A stretch of 26,078 bases of DNA from Methanolobus sp. UBA32 (GCA_002507205.1 DAZF01000072.1:53504-79581), one strand, 5' to 3'. Counted from the stretch's first letter, positions 7,822-16,012 are shown. Made by a program: numbers and translations. Notes: generated by a model not told the origin, from the sequence alone.

Positions 7822-8985
7822 ATGGATATTATGAAGCGGATCTATATGGACCACAGTGCGACCACCCGTGTGGACTCTCTGGTGGTTGATGCCATGTTAC
7901 CTTATTTTAGTGAGATGTTTGGAAACTCGTCAAGTTTGCATTCATTTGGCATGGAGGCTGCAGAAGCTCTCTCCATGGCGCGTAAACAGGTCGCAGAAGC
8001 AATAGGTGCTCTGCCTGAAGAAATTATATTCACCTCGGGAGGAACAGAATCGGATAATCTTGCAATAAGGGGCGTAATCCCACGTAACTCCGGAAAGAAA
8101 CACGTTATTACATCAGTTGTCGAGCATCCTGCAGTGCTTAACACCTGTGCTTATCTTGAAAGTCTGGGCCATGATGTATCATATATACCGGTTGATTCCG
8201 AAGGTTTGGTGGACATTGAAAAGTTAGAGGGTTCGATCCGTGAAAATACGGTTCTCATAAGTGTAATGCATGCTAATAACGAAGTAGGCACCATCCAGCC
8301 CATAAGGGAAATTGCGCAAATTGCAAAGAATCACAAAATTTACTTCCATACTGATGCAGTGCAGAGTATTGGAAAGATACCTGTTAATGTGGATGACCTC
8401 GGGGTTGATATGCTTTCGATTTCCTCTCACAAGATACACGGGCCAAAAGGTGTCGGGGTGCTGTATGTTCGAAAGGGCACGATAATTGAGCCGATAGTCT
8501 TCGGCGGCAATCATGAAAATGGTATGCGCTCGGGAACTGAGAATATCCCTGGTATCGTGGGTATCGGTAAAGCAATGATCCTTGCACAGCAGCGTCTGGA
8601 TATAGATTCAAAGCATATGCAGCAAATGCGTGATTCTTTAATAAGACGGGTATTTGAGTCAGTTTCGGATGTTCGCCTTAATGGGCATCCTACACAACGT
8701 CTTCCCAATAATGTAAATTTGAGTTTTAAATATGCCGAAGGTGAATCCATGCTTATGCTCCTGGATATGAAGGGTATTGCAGTGTCAACAGGTTCAGCCT
8801 GCTCGTCCAAATCCCTGAAAGCATCTCACGTACTCAGTTCTCTTAATATAGAGGACGATTACATACATGGTTCCCTGCGGATAAGTCTTGGAAGGGAAAA
8901 CACTATGGAAGACATAGATTATGTGGTTGAGAGCCTGAAGGAAACAGTTTTGAAGCTCAGGGAAATGTCTGCGATTTCCGGTTAA
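7822..8985 (+). CDS. Cysteine desulfurase (IscS/NifS/MisS type)
   Basis: PLP enzyme that takes sulfur from cysteine as a persulfide and passes it to the scaffold encoded next. The 387-residue product shows YMDHSATT at the start, the PLP-binding Lys204 in SISSHKIHGPKGVG, HTDAVQ (His177) and the catalytic Cys327 on a loop STGSACSSKSLKASHVL. The short spacing in that loop differs from IscS of proteobacteria but is common in archaeal and NifS-like enzymes. All core residues are present, unlike some archaeal homologues said to lack the PLP lysine. An in-frame ATG at 7831 is an alternative start; the promoter spacing favours 7822. Only 17 nt separate it from the scaffold gene, which fits the two-gene minimal Fe-S assembly systems (called MIS in recent work) of anaerobic archaea. 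Confidence 0.93.
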   Translation: MDIMKRIYMDHSATTRVDSLVVDAMLPYFSEMFGNSSSLHSFGMEAAEALSMARKQVAEAIGALPEEIIFTSGGTESDNLAIRGVIPRNSGKKHVITSVVEHPAVLNTCAYLESLGHDVSYIPVDSEGLVDIEKLEGSIRENTVLISVMHANNEVGTIQPIREIAQIAKNHKIYFHTDAVQSIGKIPVNVDDLGVDMLSISSHKIHGPKGVGVLYVRKGTIIEPIVFGGNHENGMRSGTENIPGIVGIGKAMILAQQRLDIDSKHMQQMRDSLIRRVFESVSDVRLNGHPTQRLPNNVNLSFKYAEGESMLMLLDMKGIAVSTGSACSSKSLKASHVLSSLNIEDDYIHGSLRISLGRENTMEDIDYVVESLKETVLKLREMSAISG

Positions 8986-9002
8986 TATGGTGGGAGTTAA
9001 TC

Positions 9003-9371
9003 ATGTATTCAAAGAAAGTTATTGAGGAATTCAGCAATCCAAAAAATGTGGGTAGCATAGAGGATGCTGATGGTGTTGGCGAAATAGGAAGCACTGTCGA
9101 TGGTGATATAATAAATATATCTATTAAGGTAAAGGACAATATAATCGAAGATGTCAAGTTCAAGACATTTGGTTGTGTTGTTGCCATTTCAACATCAAGT
9201 ATGGTTACAAACCTGGCAAAGGGAAAGACTATCGATGAAGCTCTTGCATTAAACAATGAAGATGTTATCAATGCCCTTGAAGGTCTTCCTGAAGGAAAGG
9301 ACAGGTGCTCTGGTTTTGCCCTTGATGCTCTCAAACTGGCAATTGAAGACTACAGGCAAAAGAACAAATGA
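9003..9371 (+). CDS. IscU/NifU-N-type Fe-S scaffold with Cys-to-Asp change
   Basis: Scaffold on which [2Fe-2S] or [4Fe-4S] clusters are built with sulfur from the desulfurase upstream. The 122-residue protein aligns along its full length with IscU: NPKNVGSIEDADGVGEIG, then the first cluster loop, FKTFGC, and DRCSGFALDALKLAIEDY. IscU normally has three cluster Cys and one Asp. Here Cys58 (FGC) and Cys102 (DRCS) are kept, and Asp35 is kept, but the first Cys position is Asp33 (VDGD instead of CGD). These two are the only cysteines in the protein. The codon is GAT, two changes from TGT, so a simple sequencing error is unlikely. GGGAG lies 6 nt before the ATG. Confidence 0.92.
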   Translation: MYSKKVIEEFSNPKNVGSIEDADGVGEIGSTVDGDIINISIKVKDNIIEDVKFKTFGCVVAISTSSMVTNLAKGKTIDEALALNNEDVINALEGLPEGKDRCSGFALDALKLAIEDYRQKNK

Positions 9372-9393
9372 TACTTAAAAAAGGTGACTTCTT

Positions 9394-9756
9394 ATGAAAA
9401 CAACATGTGAGATCATGGTACAGCGGGTACTGCCTGCTATACGTGCAGAGCTTGCAAGATGTATGATCTGGGAGCATGGAAAAAACCAGCAGGAAGTTGC
9501 TGAGGTGCTGGAACTATCGCGGGCAGCCGTGTCTCAGTATGTCAATGACAAACGTGGTGCAGAGGTTGATTTCTCAGAGGAGGCCCAGCAGGAGATAAAA
9601 AGATTTGCTGCCAGCCTGCTTGAAGGAATGAAGTCAAAGGAACAGGTTGCTGGAATGTGCAATGTCTGCAAATTTGTCCAGCGTTCAGGCTGGCTCAACA
9701 AAAATGAACCGGACGCCGGTTATTGTGTCCTTTGCGGAGATGGCGAGGTTCATTGA
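9394..9756 (+). CDS. HTH transcriptional regulator with C-terminal four-Cys motif
   Basis: A 120-residue predicted DNA-binding protein. Residues about 25-60 form an XRE-like helix-turn-helix (KNQQEVAEVLELSRAAVSQYVNDKRG). The C-terminal third carries CNVC and, 19 residues later, CVLC, a paired CxxC arrangement that could hold zinc or an Fe-S cluster. It belongs to the archaeal XRE-type regulator group often seen beside Fe-S genes. It is preceded by AAGGTGA, sits 22 nt after the scaffold gene and overlaps nreA, so it is in the Fe-S operon. A role as cluster-sensing autoregulator is inference; a structural zinc ribbon is the alternative. Confidence 0.8.
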   Translation: MKTTCEIMVQRVLPAIRAELARCMIWEHGKNQQEVAEVLELSRAAVSQYVNDKRGAEVDFSEEAQQEIKRFAASLLEGMKSKEQVAGMCNVCKFVQRSGWLNKNEPDAGYCVLCGDGEVH

Positions 9757-10976
9757 CGCCAAATCTTTGTATAAAATGTAAGGGTAAAGGTCTTTGTGGA
9801 CGACCAAGGTGTCCTATCCTGGAGAAATTCAAGTCCATAGAGTCTGTAATTCCAAAATCCTCCGGGGAGACTTCTATTTTCGGTGCATCTCCTCCATCGG
9901 TCTTTGTTGGGAGGTATAATTATCCCGAGGTAAGAGCAGGTCCCATGATACCGCCTGAGCTTGGCGGGGATGAGGCAATGTTACTCGAAGACCCCAAGTC
10001 CTTGTTGAAGATGAATATACAGGATGTAATATCATCCCGTTCCCAGCTTGTAAGGGCTAACACCGGTATTAATGTGAAGAATGCACGTTCTCCTGATAAT
10101 CAACTGATTGAAAGATCCCAGGAATTAGCACTGTCAAAAAATCCAGTGGACACTGAGGCATGGTTCAATAAGCCCATAAGTAACAAGCTCAAGTTCGATA
10201 ATGTCCTGACTCCCATGGGACCTTCGGGTGATCTGAAAAAATTCGATATAACTGAAAATCCGAAAGTTCCAAAAAAAGTAGATTATCTTGTGTATGATGA
10301 AGATGCACTGGCAAAGGATGCAATATCTGAGTTATGGGATGGCAATATCCCTGCAGAACATATAACGCGCCTTCTTTCCATCGGGCTTCTGGGACAGGAA
10401 CGAAAACTTGTCCCTACCCGCTGGTCCATAACTGCAGTCGATGATATGGTTGGAAAGGACCTCCTTGGAAGCATAAGGGATTACCAGCAGTTGAGTGAAG
10501 TTCAGGTTTTCAGCGGTGGTGTATTCGGCAACCACTTTGAGATAGTCCTTATTCCACGCATGTTCTCATTTGAGTTAATTGAGGTCTGGATGCCACGGAC
10601 TGTATGGTCAGGAGAGAGCACATGGATAGGTGCGGATCATGAGGATTTCGGTGGGAAAAAGAAGTACTCCGATCTTGCAGGCGGTTACTATGCAGCTCGT
10701 CTGGGTGCCCTGGAATATCTCAATTCCATTCGCAGGCAGGCTACTATATTCATGGTTAGGGAGATAAGGCCTGAATACTGGGCTCCGCTTGGTGTGTGGG
10801 TTGTCAGGGAAGGTGTGAGGGAAGCATTCAACAACGAACCCCGGCGGTTTGAATCTGTGGAGCAGGCACTTTCAGATATTTCGGTCCGTTTAAATACTTC
10901 ATCATCGAAATGGTTGCCAAAAGCAGTTTTATTGCCTGATGTCCGTTTCCAGAGGACGCTTGATTCTTTCTTCTAA
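9753..10976 (+). CDS. nreA: DNA repair protein NreA
   Basis: Archaeal Nre-family protein, involved in DNA damage repair and known to bind PCNA. The 407-residue product has an N-terminal cysteine cluster (LCIKCKGKGLCGRPRCP; CxxC...C...C, probable zinc site), the family segments PPSVFVGRYNYPEVRAGP and PTRWSITAVDDMVG, and an exact C-terminal PCNA-interacting peptide QRTLDSFF as the last eight residues. I chose TTG 9753: it overlaps the preceding stop as TTGA, with GAGGT at 9745-9749 just upstream, and leaves the Cys cluster at the N-terminus. An in-frame TTG at 9723 gives a 417-residue form with no ribosome-binding site. Translational coupling to the HTH gene is likely. Confidence 0.93.
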   Translation: MTPNLCIKCKGKGLCGRPRCPILEKFKSIESVIPKSSGETSIFGASPPSVFVGRYNYPEVRAGPMIPPELGGDEAMLLEDPKSLLKMNIQDVISSRSQLVRANTGINVKNARSPDNQLIERSQELALSKNPVDTEAWFNKPISNKLKFDNVLTPMGPSGDLKKFDITENPKVPKKVDYLVYDEDALAKDAISELWDGNIPAEHITRLLSIGLLGQERKLVPTRWSITAVDDMVGKDLLGSIRDYQQLSEVQVFSGGVFGNHFEIVLIPRMFSFELIEVWMPRTVWSGESTWIGADHEDFGGKKKYSDLAGGYYAARLGALEYLNSIRRQATIFMVREIRPEYWAPLGVWVVREGVREAFNNEPRRFESVEQALSDISVRLNTSSSKWLPKAVLLPDVRFQRTLDSFF

Positions 10977-10982
10977 ATAGTC

Positions 10983-11066
10983 CTATATAGTTTATTTATC
11001 TCTATATAGTATATAGTGCGCACATTTATGTTTCATTTATCCTCTAGCCATACTAAATCTATATAG
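10983..11066. repeat. Three CTATATAG palindromes before the phosphate transporter
   Basis: CTATATAG, a perfect 8-bp palindrome, occurs at 10983-10990, 11002-11009 and 11059-11066; the second is followed directly by a partial copy (ATATAG, 11011-11016). Start-to-start distances are 19 and 57 nt (3 x 19). The first two probably lie at or upstream of the promoter and the third is 15 nt before the pit start codon. They may be operators for phosphate control or, in part, TATA elements. Confidence 0.5.
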
Positions 11067-11081
11067 TGGAGAATATTACCG

Positions 11082-12119
11082 ATGAGTTTTTTTGATCCTC
11101 TTGTATTGTTATTGGTTGCAGCAGGTCTGTATATGGCATGGAATATAGGTGCCAATGACCTTGCGAATGCCATGGGAACGTCAGTAGGCAGTGGGGCATT
11201 GTCTATCAAACAAGTAATTATCATCGCAGGAGTCTTTGAGTTTGCAGGTGCCGTACTCTTTGGAAAAAGAGTTACTTCCACCATTGCCAAGGGTATTGTC
11301 CCTGTTGACTCCATCAGTCTCGTGGATCCGCATCTTGTGGCCATCGGAATGCTTGCAGCCATCCTTGCAGCAGGTTTCTGGATCACACTTGCAACATTCT
11401 ATAATCTCCCGGTGTCCACTACACATTCAATTGTAGGTGCTGTTCTTGGTTTTGGTTTAATGGCAGCATACTATGGTATCATCGGCTTTGAAGAGATTAA
11501 ATGGGCCGTATTGGGTAAAATAGTTGGTAGCTGGCTGGTCTCGCCACTTCTTGGAGCGTTGCTTGCTTATGTTATATTTTCTCTCATCCGGTATTTCATA
11601 CTTCAAAAAGCAGATGATCCTTATAACGTCGAGAAGAAATTCGTCCTTCTCCAGACAATGACCGCATGTTACATTGCCTTTGCACATGGTTCCAATGATG
11701 TTGCAAATGCTATCGGTCCTCTGTATGCAGGTTTGAATTCACTTGAGATGGCAGGCCTTGCCATTCCTCTCTGGGTAATGGCTCTTGGAGGTATTGGAAT
11801 GGTCATAGGACTTGCTACCTGGGGATACCGTGTGATTGAAACTATCGGCACACGAATAACCGAACTGACTCCTACAAGAGGTTTTTCGGCAGAATTTGCC
11901 ACGGCTTCCGTGGTGGTCCTGCATAGTTACAGTTCCCTGCCGATATCAACCACACACACGCTTGTGGGTTCTGTTATCGGTGTCGGCCTTGCTGGTGGTC
12001 TTGCGGCGGTTGATTTAAGTGTTATCGGAAAGATAGTTGTTTCCTGGATAGTTACTGTGCCCGCAGCGGCAATTACGGCTGCTATTATATTTGCAGGGCT
12101 AATGGGGGTTGGAATATGA
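11082..12119 (+). CDS. pit: PiT-family inorganic phosphate transporter
   Basis: Inner-membrane phosphate permease driven by H+ or Na+. The 345-residue protein has the two inverted PiT signature repeats: an N-terminal one with [19 protein letters not shown] plus [19 protein letters not shown], and a C-terminal one with [14 protein letters not shown] plus [19 protein letters not shown]. The rest is hydrophobic, consistent with 10 or so membrane segments. GGAG lies about 10 nt before the ATG. Its last codons overlap the next gene as ATGA, so the DUF47 partner is made from the same message. The upstream region carries three copies of CTATATAG. Confidence 0.95.
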   Translation: MSFFDPLVLLLVAAGLYMAWNIGANDLANAMGTSVGSGALSIKQVIIIAGVFEFAGAVLFGKRVTSTIAKGIVPVDSISLVDPHLVAIGMLAAILAAGFWITLATFYNLPVSTTHSIVGAVLGFGLMAAYYGIIGFEEIKWAVLGKIVGSWLVSPLLGALLAYVIFSLIRYFILQKADDPYNVEKKFVLLQTMTACYIAFAHGSNDVANAIGPLYAGLNSLEMAGLAIPLWVMALGGIGMVIGLATWGYRVIETIGTRITELTPTRGFSAEFATASVVVLHSYSSLPISTTHTLVGSVIGVGLAGGLAAVDLSVIGKIVVSWIVTVPAAAITAAIIFAGLMGVGI

Positions 12120-12808
12120 TAAAGAAAGAGTATATCCGTTCTGTATTGAACATATTTGCAAGTTCTCCTTTCAAACCACTGGTAATGCATGCCAACAAAG
12201 GAGGCGATTGCGTCAGGAAACTCAATGAGTCCCTGATAGCCTACTGTGATGGCAATATGGAGATCGTAGAGGAACTGAGCGCTCAGATCGATGTGATTGA
12301 ACACGAAGCCGATGTCATAAAACAGACAATTCGTTCCGAGCTTTCTTCATCCATAATGCTTCCTGTACATGCTAATGACTTGCTCAATTTCCTGAAGCCA
12401 CAGGACTCGATATCAGACGATGCTCAGGAAGTGGCATTCTGGCTAACGGTACATAAATTCGAGGCACCTGATGGGATTCGTGATGGATTCAAGGAACTCA
12501 TGGCGAAGACCCTTGAAACAGTGGAAATGTATGAAGACCTTGTTTCCACCCTTGGGGAACTACTGGAAACGTCCTTCAGTAAAAGAGATGTTGAAGAAAC
12601 CCTTCACCTTGTAGTAAAAGTAGAGGAAATGGAGCATCAGGTCGATGTAATTGAAAAAGAGCTGGTGAGGCAGATCTTCAGGAATGAAACTAATATCGGT
12701 GCGGTTGGTGTGTATCACCTTGCCCGCCTTGTAAGGGGCATTGGTGATATTGCAGACAAGTCCGAACATGCAGCAGACAGGTTAAGGACAATGGTCCTGA
12801 GAAGGTAA
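12116..12808 (+). CDS. DUF47 / PhoU-like regulator of PiT
   Basis: A 230-residue TIGR00153/DUF47 family protein, a PhoU-like helical bundle usually encoded with PiT transporters and thought to control their activity. The sequence is almost all helix with acidic heptad-like segments carrying paired metal-binding patterns, for example [19 protein letters not shown] and [20 protein letters not shown]; PhoU proteins bind Fe or Mn clusters through such E/DxxxD motifs. The start ATG overlaps the pit stop by 4 nt. The stop codon lies inside a 20-bp perfect palindrome. Confidence 0.93.
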   Translation: MIKKEYIRSVLNIFASSPFKPLVMHANKGGDCVRKLNESLIAYCDGNMEIVEELSAQIDVIEHEADVIKQTIRSELSSSIMLPVHANDLLNFLKPQDSISDDAQEVAFWLTVHKFEAPDGIRDGFKELMAKTLETVEMYEDLVSTLGELLETSFSKRDVEETLHLVVKVEEMEHQVDVIEKELVRQIFRNETNIGAVGVYHLARLVRGIGDIADKSEHAADRLRTMVLRR

Positions 12809-12818
12809 TTACCTTCTC
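12799..12818. terminator. Palindrome at the convergent DUF47/CrtI-like ends
   Basis: GAGAAGGT, AATT, ACCTTCTC: an 8-bp perfect stem with AATT loop spanning the DUF47 stop codon and ending 5 nt before the CrtI-like stop. The plus strand continues ATTATTACTT, with few Ts, so it may stop both transcripts or stabilise their ends. Confidence 0.5.
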
Positions 12819-12822
12819 ATTA

Positions 12823-14271
12823 TTACTTGTGAAGACATCCGTCTTCGTTCATCTTTTTCAGTAATTCGACTATCGAATATGCTGCACGGGTGATACCCAT
12901 ACTTCTTTTATCTGTATCAGTTCCCGCTACATAAAGGCCGCTGATGGGCGTTCTTACATCTGCAAAATAGCCGTCTATGGTCACAGCAGCCTTTTCTGGA
13001 ATCGTTATCTGGTTATGCTTCATTTCAATATGGTCCTCAATTTCCGGGATGGCCTTATAGATGGTATCATATGCTTTCTTTATCTGCATATCTTCATTCG
13101 CATCTCCATCGATTATGAATGAGAAACCTACAAGCTGTTTTCCTTTTGGTGCCAGTGAAGCATCATAGTTGCTTATTGGCATGGCCCAGTAAGGTGCATC
13201 CTTGAACCAGATTTCCGATCCAATGTAATTGAATTCGTCCATCAATGAATCAAGTCCTGTCCATATAGTCAGGCTCTTGCTATGTACAACGCCTTTTAGT
13301 TCCTGTATATAGGAGTTCGGAAGGCTTTCTATCATGGAAGGGAGATCAGTGATAAATCCTGTGTATATGATTTTCCTGGCAGTGTATACTTCATCAGCTT
13401 CAACACCAATCACCTTGCCTTTGTCTGTGAGTATCTTCTTTACTTCGCAGTCTGTTTTAATCTCCACTGTCTTTGGAAGTGAATACAAAACAGCATTGAG
13501 GAGAGCTTTCAATCCTTTTCTTGGATAGCCCTGTGAGTAGCTGACCTTATTAGTTGCAAGTCTTCCAAGGGATGTGAATGGGTTGGATACCTTACTTATC
13601 CTTGTATGCAATGATGCATGCAGGTTTGGTGGGAGTATTGTCCGGGGAACCGGTTCAACAGCCATCTTCTCATTTGACTTCATGATATTCTCAAGCTGTT
13701 CTTCCGGTACACTGTCGCGTACAAAACTGCTTCCTGCAAGAATTCTCTGGGCAGATGTCTGCTTCATATCCTTGCCTGAAAGGAAGTGGCATATGGTATC
13801 AACGAAATCATATGTATCTGCTGAAATGTTACCTGGCATGAATTCATGGACCGATTGCTTGGCCAGGTCAGTTCCGAATGTAGAAAGGGTGAGTGCTTTG
13901 GTTATAGCCTGCGTGAGTACTATCCTGTCCTTGCGCGGAAGGACATCGAATGTGACAAGCTCCTTGATATTAGAGGGAACTTTCATGAACTGGTTCTCAG
14001 TTCTTATGTAGTAGTTTCCATAATCTTCAAAGACCGGCGCGTAATCAAAATAATTATCCATAAGCCTTCTCAGAGGCCCCACTTCAAGGTGTGTGATGGC
14101 ATGGGCGCCTGTATCTACCTGGAAACCATCAACCATGTAGCTGTTACAGTTGCCGCCTACGAATTTATCTTTTTCAAGTACCAGTACTTTATTTCCGTGT
14201 TTAGAAAGGGTGAGTGCGGACAAAAGCCCGCTTATACCTGCACCCACGACTATTACATCGTAATCTTCCAT
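12823..14271 (-). CDS. CrtI/phytoene desaturase-like FAD oxidoreductase
   Basis: A 482-residue flavoprotein of the phytoene dehydrogenase/retinol saturase family. The N-terminal dinucleotide fold reads VIVVGAGISGLLSALTLSKHG, followed by LEKDKFVGGNCNS, and the C-terminal FAD motif is PISGLYVAGTDTDKRSMGITRAAYS. Substrate in methanogens is not established; isoprenoid lipid or other polyprenyl reduction or desaturation is possible. I chose the second of two adjacent ATGs because GAGAGG is 5 nt from it and only 2 nt from the first. It follows purC by about 30 nt on the same strand and may be co-transcribed, with no evident metabolic link. Confidence 0.85.
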   Translation of the reverse strand: MEDYDVIVVGAGISGLLSALTLSKHGNKVLVLEKDKFVGGNCNSYMVDGFQVDTGAHAITHLEVGPLRRLMDNYFDYAPVFEDYGNYYIRTENQFMKVPSNIKELVTFDVLPRKDRIVLTQAITKALTLSTFGTDLAKQSVHEFMPGNISADTYDFVDTICHFLSGKDMKQTSAQRILAGSSFVRDSVPEEQLENIMKSNEKMAVEPVPRTILPPNLHASLHTRISKVSNPFTSLGRLATNKVSYSQGYPRKGLKALLNAVLYSLPKTVEIKTDCEVKKILTDKGKVIGVEADEVYTARKIIYTGFITDLPSMIESLPNSYIQELKGVVHSKSLTIWTGLDSLMDEFNYIGSEIWFKDAPYWAMPISNYDASLAPKGKQLVGFSFIIDGDANEDMQIKKAYDTIYKAIPEIEDHIEMKHNQITIPEKAAVTIDGYFADVRTPISGLYVAGTDTDKRSMGITRAAYSIVELLKKMNEDGCLHK

Positions 14272-14303
14272 CATATCCTCTCATTACGAGTAAATGCGTG
14301 TGC

Positions 14304-15017
14304 TTATTCAAAGATCTCAGGCACTATACGCCTTGCAACTTCTTCGTATGCCTTGGACAGGTCTCCCTTGTCAAAGCGGAAAATATCCTTATCCATTGAC
14401 TGGCCGGTACTCTTGTCCCAGAGGCGGCATGTGTCACATGAAATCTCATCAGCTACAACGATCTTGCCGTCAACCCTTCCGAACTCGAGTTTGAAATCAG
14501 GGAGAAGGAATCCTTTTTCATCGAGGTACTTCACGAGTATCTCATTGATCTTCAGGGCCATCTCACGGATCTGGCCGATCTCTTCGTAAGTGGCAATTCC
14601 CATGGCTACAGCGATATCTTCGTTCATCATGGGGTCACCATGTTCGTCACTCTTGTAATCCATCACAATTACTGGTGTTTTGAAAACAGTCCCTTCTTTA
14701 ATAGGATACTTGCGTGTGATGGAACCTGCCGCAATGTTACGTGGAATTACTTCGATCAGTATTATCTCAACAGCACGGACAAGCATTTCGTTGTCAGAGA
14801 CCATTCCCAGGTAATGTGTGGGAATGCCTTGTTCTTCAAGCATCTCAAAGATCTTTTTTGATATCTGGGCATTGAAATAGCCTTTATTCTTAGCTTCGCT
14901 CTTTTTTTTGCCATCAAATGCCGTAAGACTGTCCCTGAACTCTGATATCAGTTTTTCCGGGTCTTCGGTTTTGTAGATGGTCTTTGCTTTTCCTGAGTAT
15001 AACTGTTCTTTCTTCAT
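14304..15017 (-). CDS. purC: SAICAR synthetase PurC
   Basis: Phosphoribosylaminoimidazole-succinocarboxamide synthase, which joins aspartate to CAIR in purine synthesis using ATP. The 237-residue product has the family N-terminus [19 protein letters not shown], the [13 protein letters not shown] segment, [21 protein letters not shown], and the C-terminal [26 protein letters not shown]. Three in-frame ATGs lie at 15026, 15023 and 15017; AAGG immediately precedes the first, so the third has proper spacing and gives the usual start [20 protein letters not shown] at 15054-15061 is the likely TATA box. Confidence 0.96.
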   Translation of the reverse strand: MKKEQLYSGKAKTIYKTEDPEKLISEFRDSLTAFDGKKKSEAKNKGYFNAQISKKIFEMLEEQGIPTHYLGMVSDNEMLVRAVEIILIEVIPRNIAAGSITRKYPIKEGTVFKTPVIVMDYKSDEHGDPMMNEDIAVAMGIATYEEIGQIREMALKINEILVKYLDEKGFLLPDFKLEFGRVDGKIVVADEISCDTCRLWDKSTGQSMDKDIFRFDKGDLSKAYEEVARRIVPEIFE

Positions 15018-15053
15018 CTGCATCATCCTTTTGTCAATGGCATTGTTGATTAC

Positions 15054-15061
15054 TTTATATA
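15054..15061 (-). promoter_or_regulatory. TATA box for purC
   Basis: TATATAAA followed by GTAATC on the minus strand predicts transcription near 15030 and a leader of about 13 nt. Confidence 0.5.
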
Positions 15062-15095
15062 TAGATGTTCTATAATTATTTATGTCTTAATTTAT

Positions 15096-15152
15096 GTATC
15101 ATTAATGTACTATTATCGTACTATTATTGCATACTAAATGTTATTATGATAC
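15096..15152 (+). repeat. Repeat cluster upstream of nikR
   Basis: GTACTATTAT occurs twice in tandem (15107-15116 and 15118-15127), followed by the related ATGTTATTAT (15138-15147). The block is flanked by GTATCAT (15096-15102) and its inverse ATGATAC (15146-15152). It lies between the divergent purC and nikR starts and could hold NikR autoregulatory sites, or simply AT-rich promoter sequence. Confidence 0.4.
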
Positions 15153-15177
15153 TAATTGATTATTATAGGTGAACAAA

Positions 15178-15600
15178 ATGGAACAGGAACTTATGCGTAT
15201 TGGTGTATCTCTTCCCGAAAATCTTCTGACTAAATTTGACACGATCATCGAACAGAGAGGTTACTCTTCCCGTTCTGAAGGTATCAGGGATTCCATCAGG
15301 AATTATATTACCCATTATGAATGGATGAGTGATGTAAAAGGCAGGCGTGTAGGTACTATCACTTTGATATATGACCATACAAAGCGTGGCCTTTCAAGCG
15401 CTCTCACTGAAATACAGCATGATTACTCTCATATTATTAAGTCTTCCGTCCACATTCATCTTGACCATGACAACTGTCTGGAAGTCATCATTCTTGATGG
15501 TGAAGGCGAAGAGGTAAAAGAGGTTGCTGAGAGGACAATGGCACTTAAAGGTGTCAATTACGTCAAGCTCAATACAGCCCTTCCGGCAGAGAGATCATAA
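15178..15600 (+). CDS. nikR: Nickel-responsive regulator NikR
   Basis: Ribbon-helix-helix repressor that binds DNA when loaded with Ni(II). The 140-residue product has the N-terminal RHH domain ([38 protein letters not shown]) and a C-terminal ACT-like domain. All four nickel ligands can be placed: His81 (HDYSH), His92 and His94 (VHIHLDH) and Cys100 (DNCLEV), with the same spacing as E. coli His76, His87, His89, Cys95. I chose ATG 15178 rather than the in-frame GTG at 15169, since AGGTGA at 15167-15172 is then a well-placed ribosome-binding site. Nickel matters in methanogens for F430, hydrogenase and CODH/ACS. No nickel transporter is adjacent. Confidence 0.95.
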   Translation: MEQELMRIGVSLPENLLTKFDTIIEQRGYSSRSEGIRDSIRNYITHYEWMSDVKGRRVGTITLIYDHTKRGLSSALTEIQHDYSHIIKSSVHIHLDHDNCLEVIILDGEGEEVKEVAERTMALKGVNYVKLNTALPAERS

Positions 15601-15602
15601 AA

Positions 15603-15962
15603 TCATATCTCTTTTTTGAATGAGGACTCAATTGCCCTCAACATTTTTTCCCCGGGTTCTGTCAGATAATATATCTGGAAATTCTTGTCCCTTCTTGAAT
15701 CAACAAGTTCTGCATCCTTGAGCAGTTTCAGGTGGTATGAAAGTGCAGAATGTTTATAGTCAGTAGTCTCCACCAGTACGCAGACACACAGTTCACTGAT
15801 ATGGAGTGCTTTTAGAATGCGTATCCTCACTGGGTCAGAAAGTACTTTAAAAAGAGATACCAGATTGTCAACGTTTTCCTTCATTGCAGAATGAACTTTA
15901 AGGGTCGTAGCATCCGGAAGAATATACGGTTCCTGCTTTTTTTCCGTTTCCTGCATTGTCAT
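15603..15962 (-). CDS. ArsR/SmtB-family winged-helix repressor
   Basis: A 119-residue ArsR-type regulator. The winged helix spans about residues 33-110, with VLSDPVRIRILKAL and the recognition region HSALSYHLKLLKDAELVDSRRD. The segment ELCVCVLVE matches the ELCVCDL metalloid/metal site of ArsR and CadC, with Cys59 and Cys61 in place and Val where the Asp usually stands. That suggests arsenite or soft-metal sensing, though no ars or cad gene is near. It converges with nikR, their stops being 2 nt apart. Start is ATG 15962 or 15956; no ribosome-binding site distinguishes them. Confidence 0.88.
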   Translation of the reverse strand: MTMQETEKKQEPYILPDATTLKVHSAMKENVDNLVSLFKVLSDPVRIRILKALHISELCVCVLVETTDYKHSALSYHLKLLKDAELVDSRRDKNFQIYYLTEPGEKMLRAIESSFKKEI

Positions 15963-16012
15963 ATGCTGGATTATTAAGTTTTAACTGATTAATAGGTTTT
16001 GCAATAGGCCCA

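Noticed and set aside
13846..14589. 247-residue plus-strand frame spanning the CrtI-like/purC junction
   Set aside because: Antisense to two well-supported genes; composition is that of a reverse-complement shadow.
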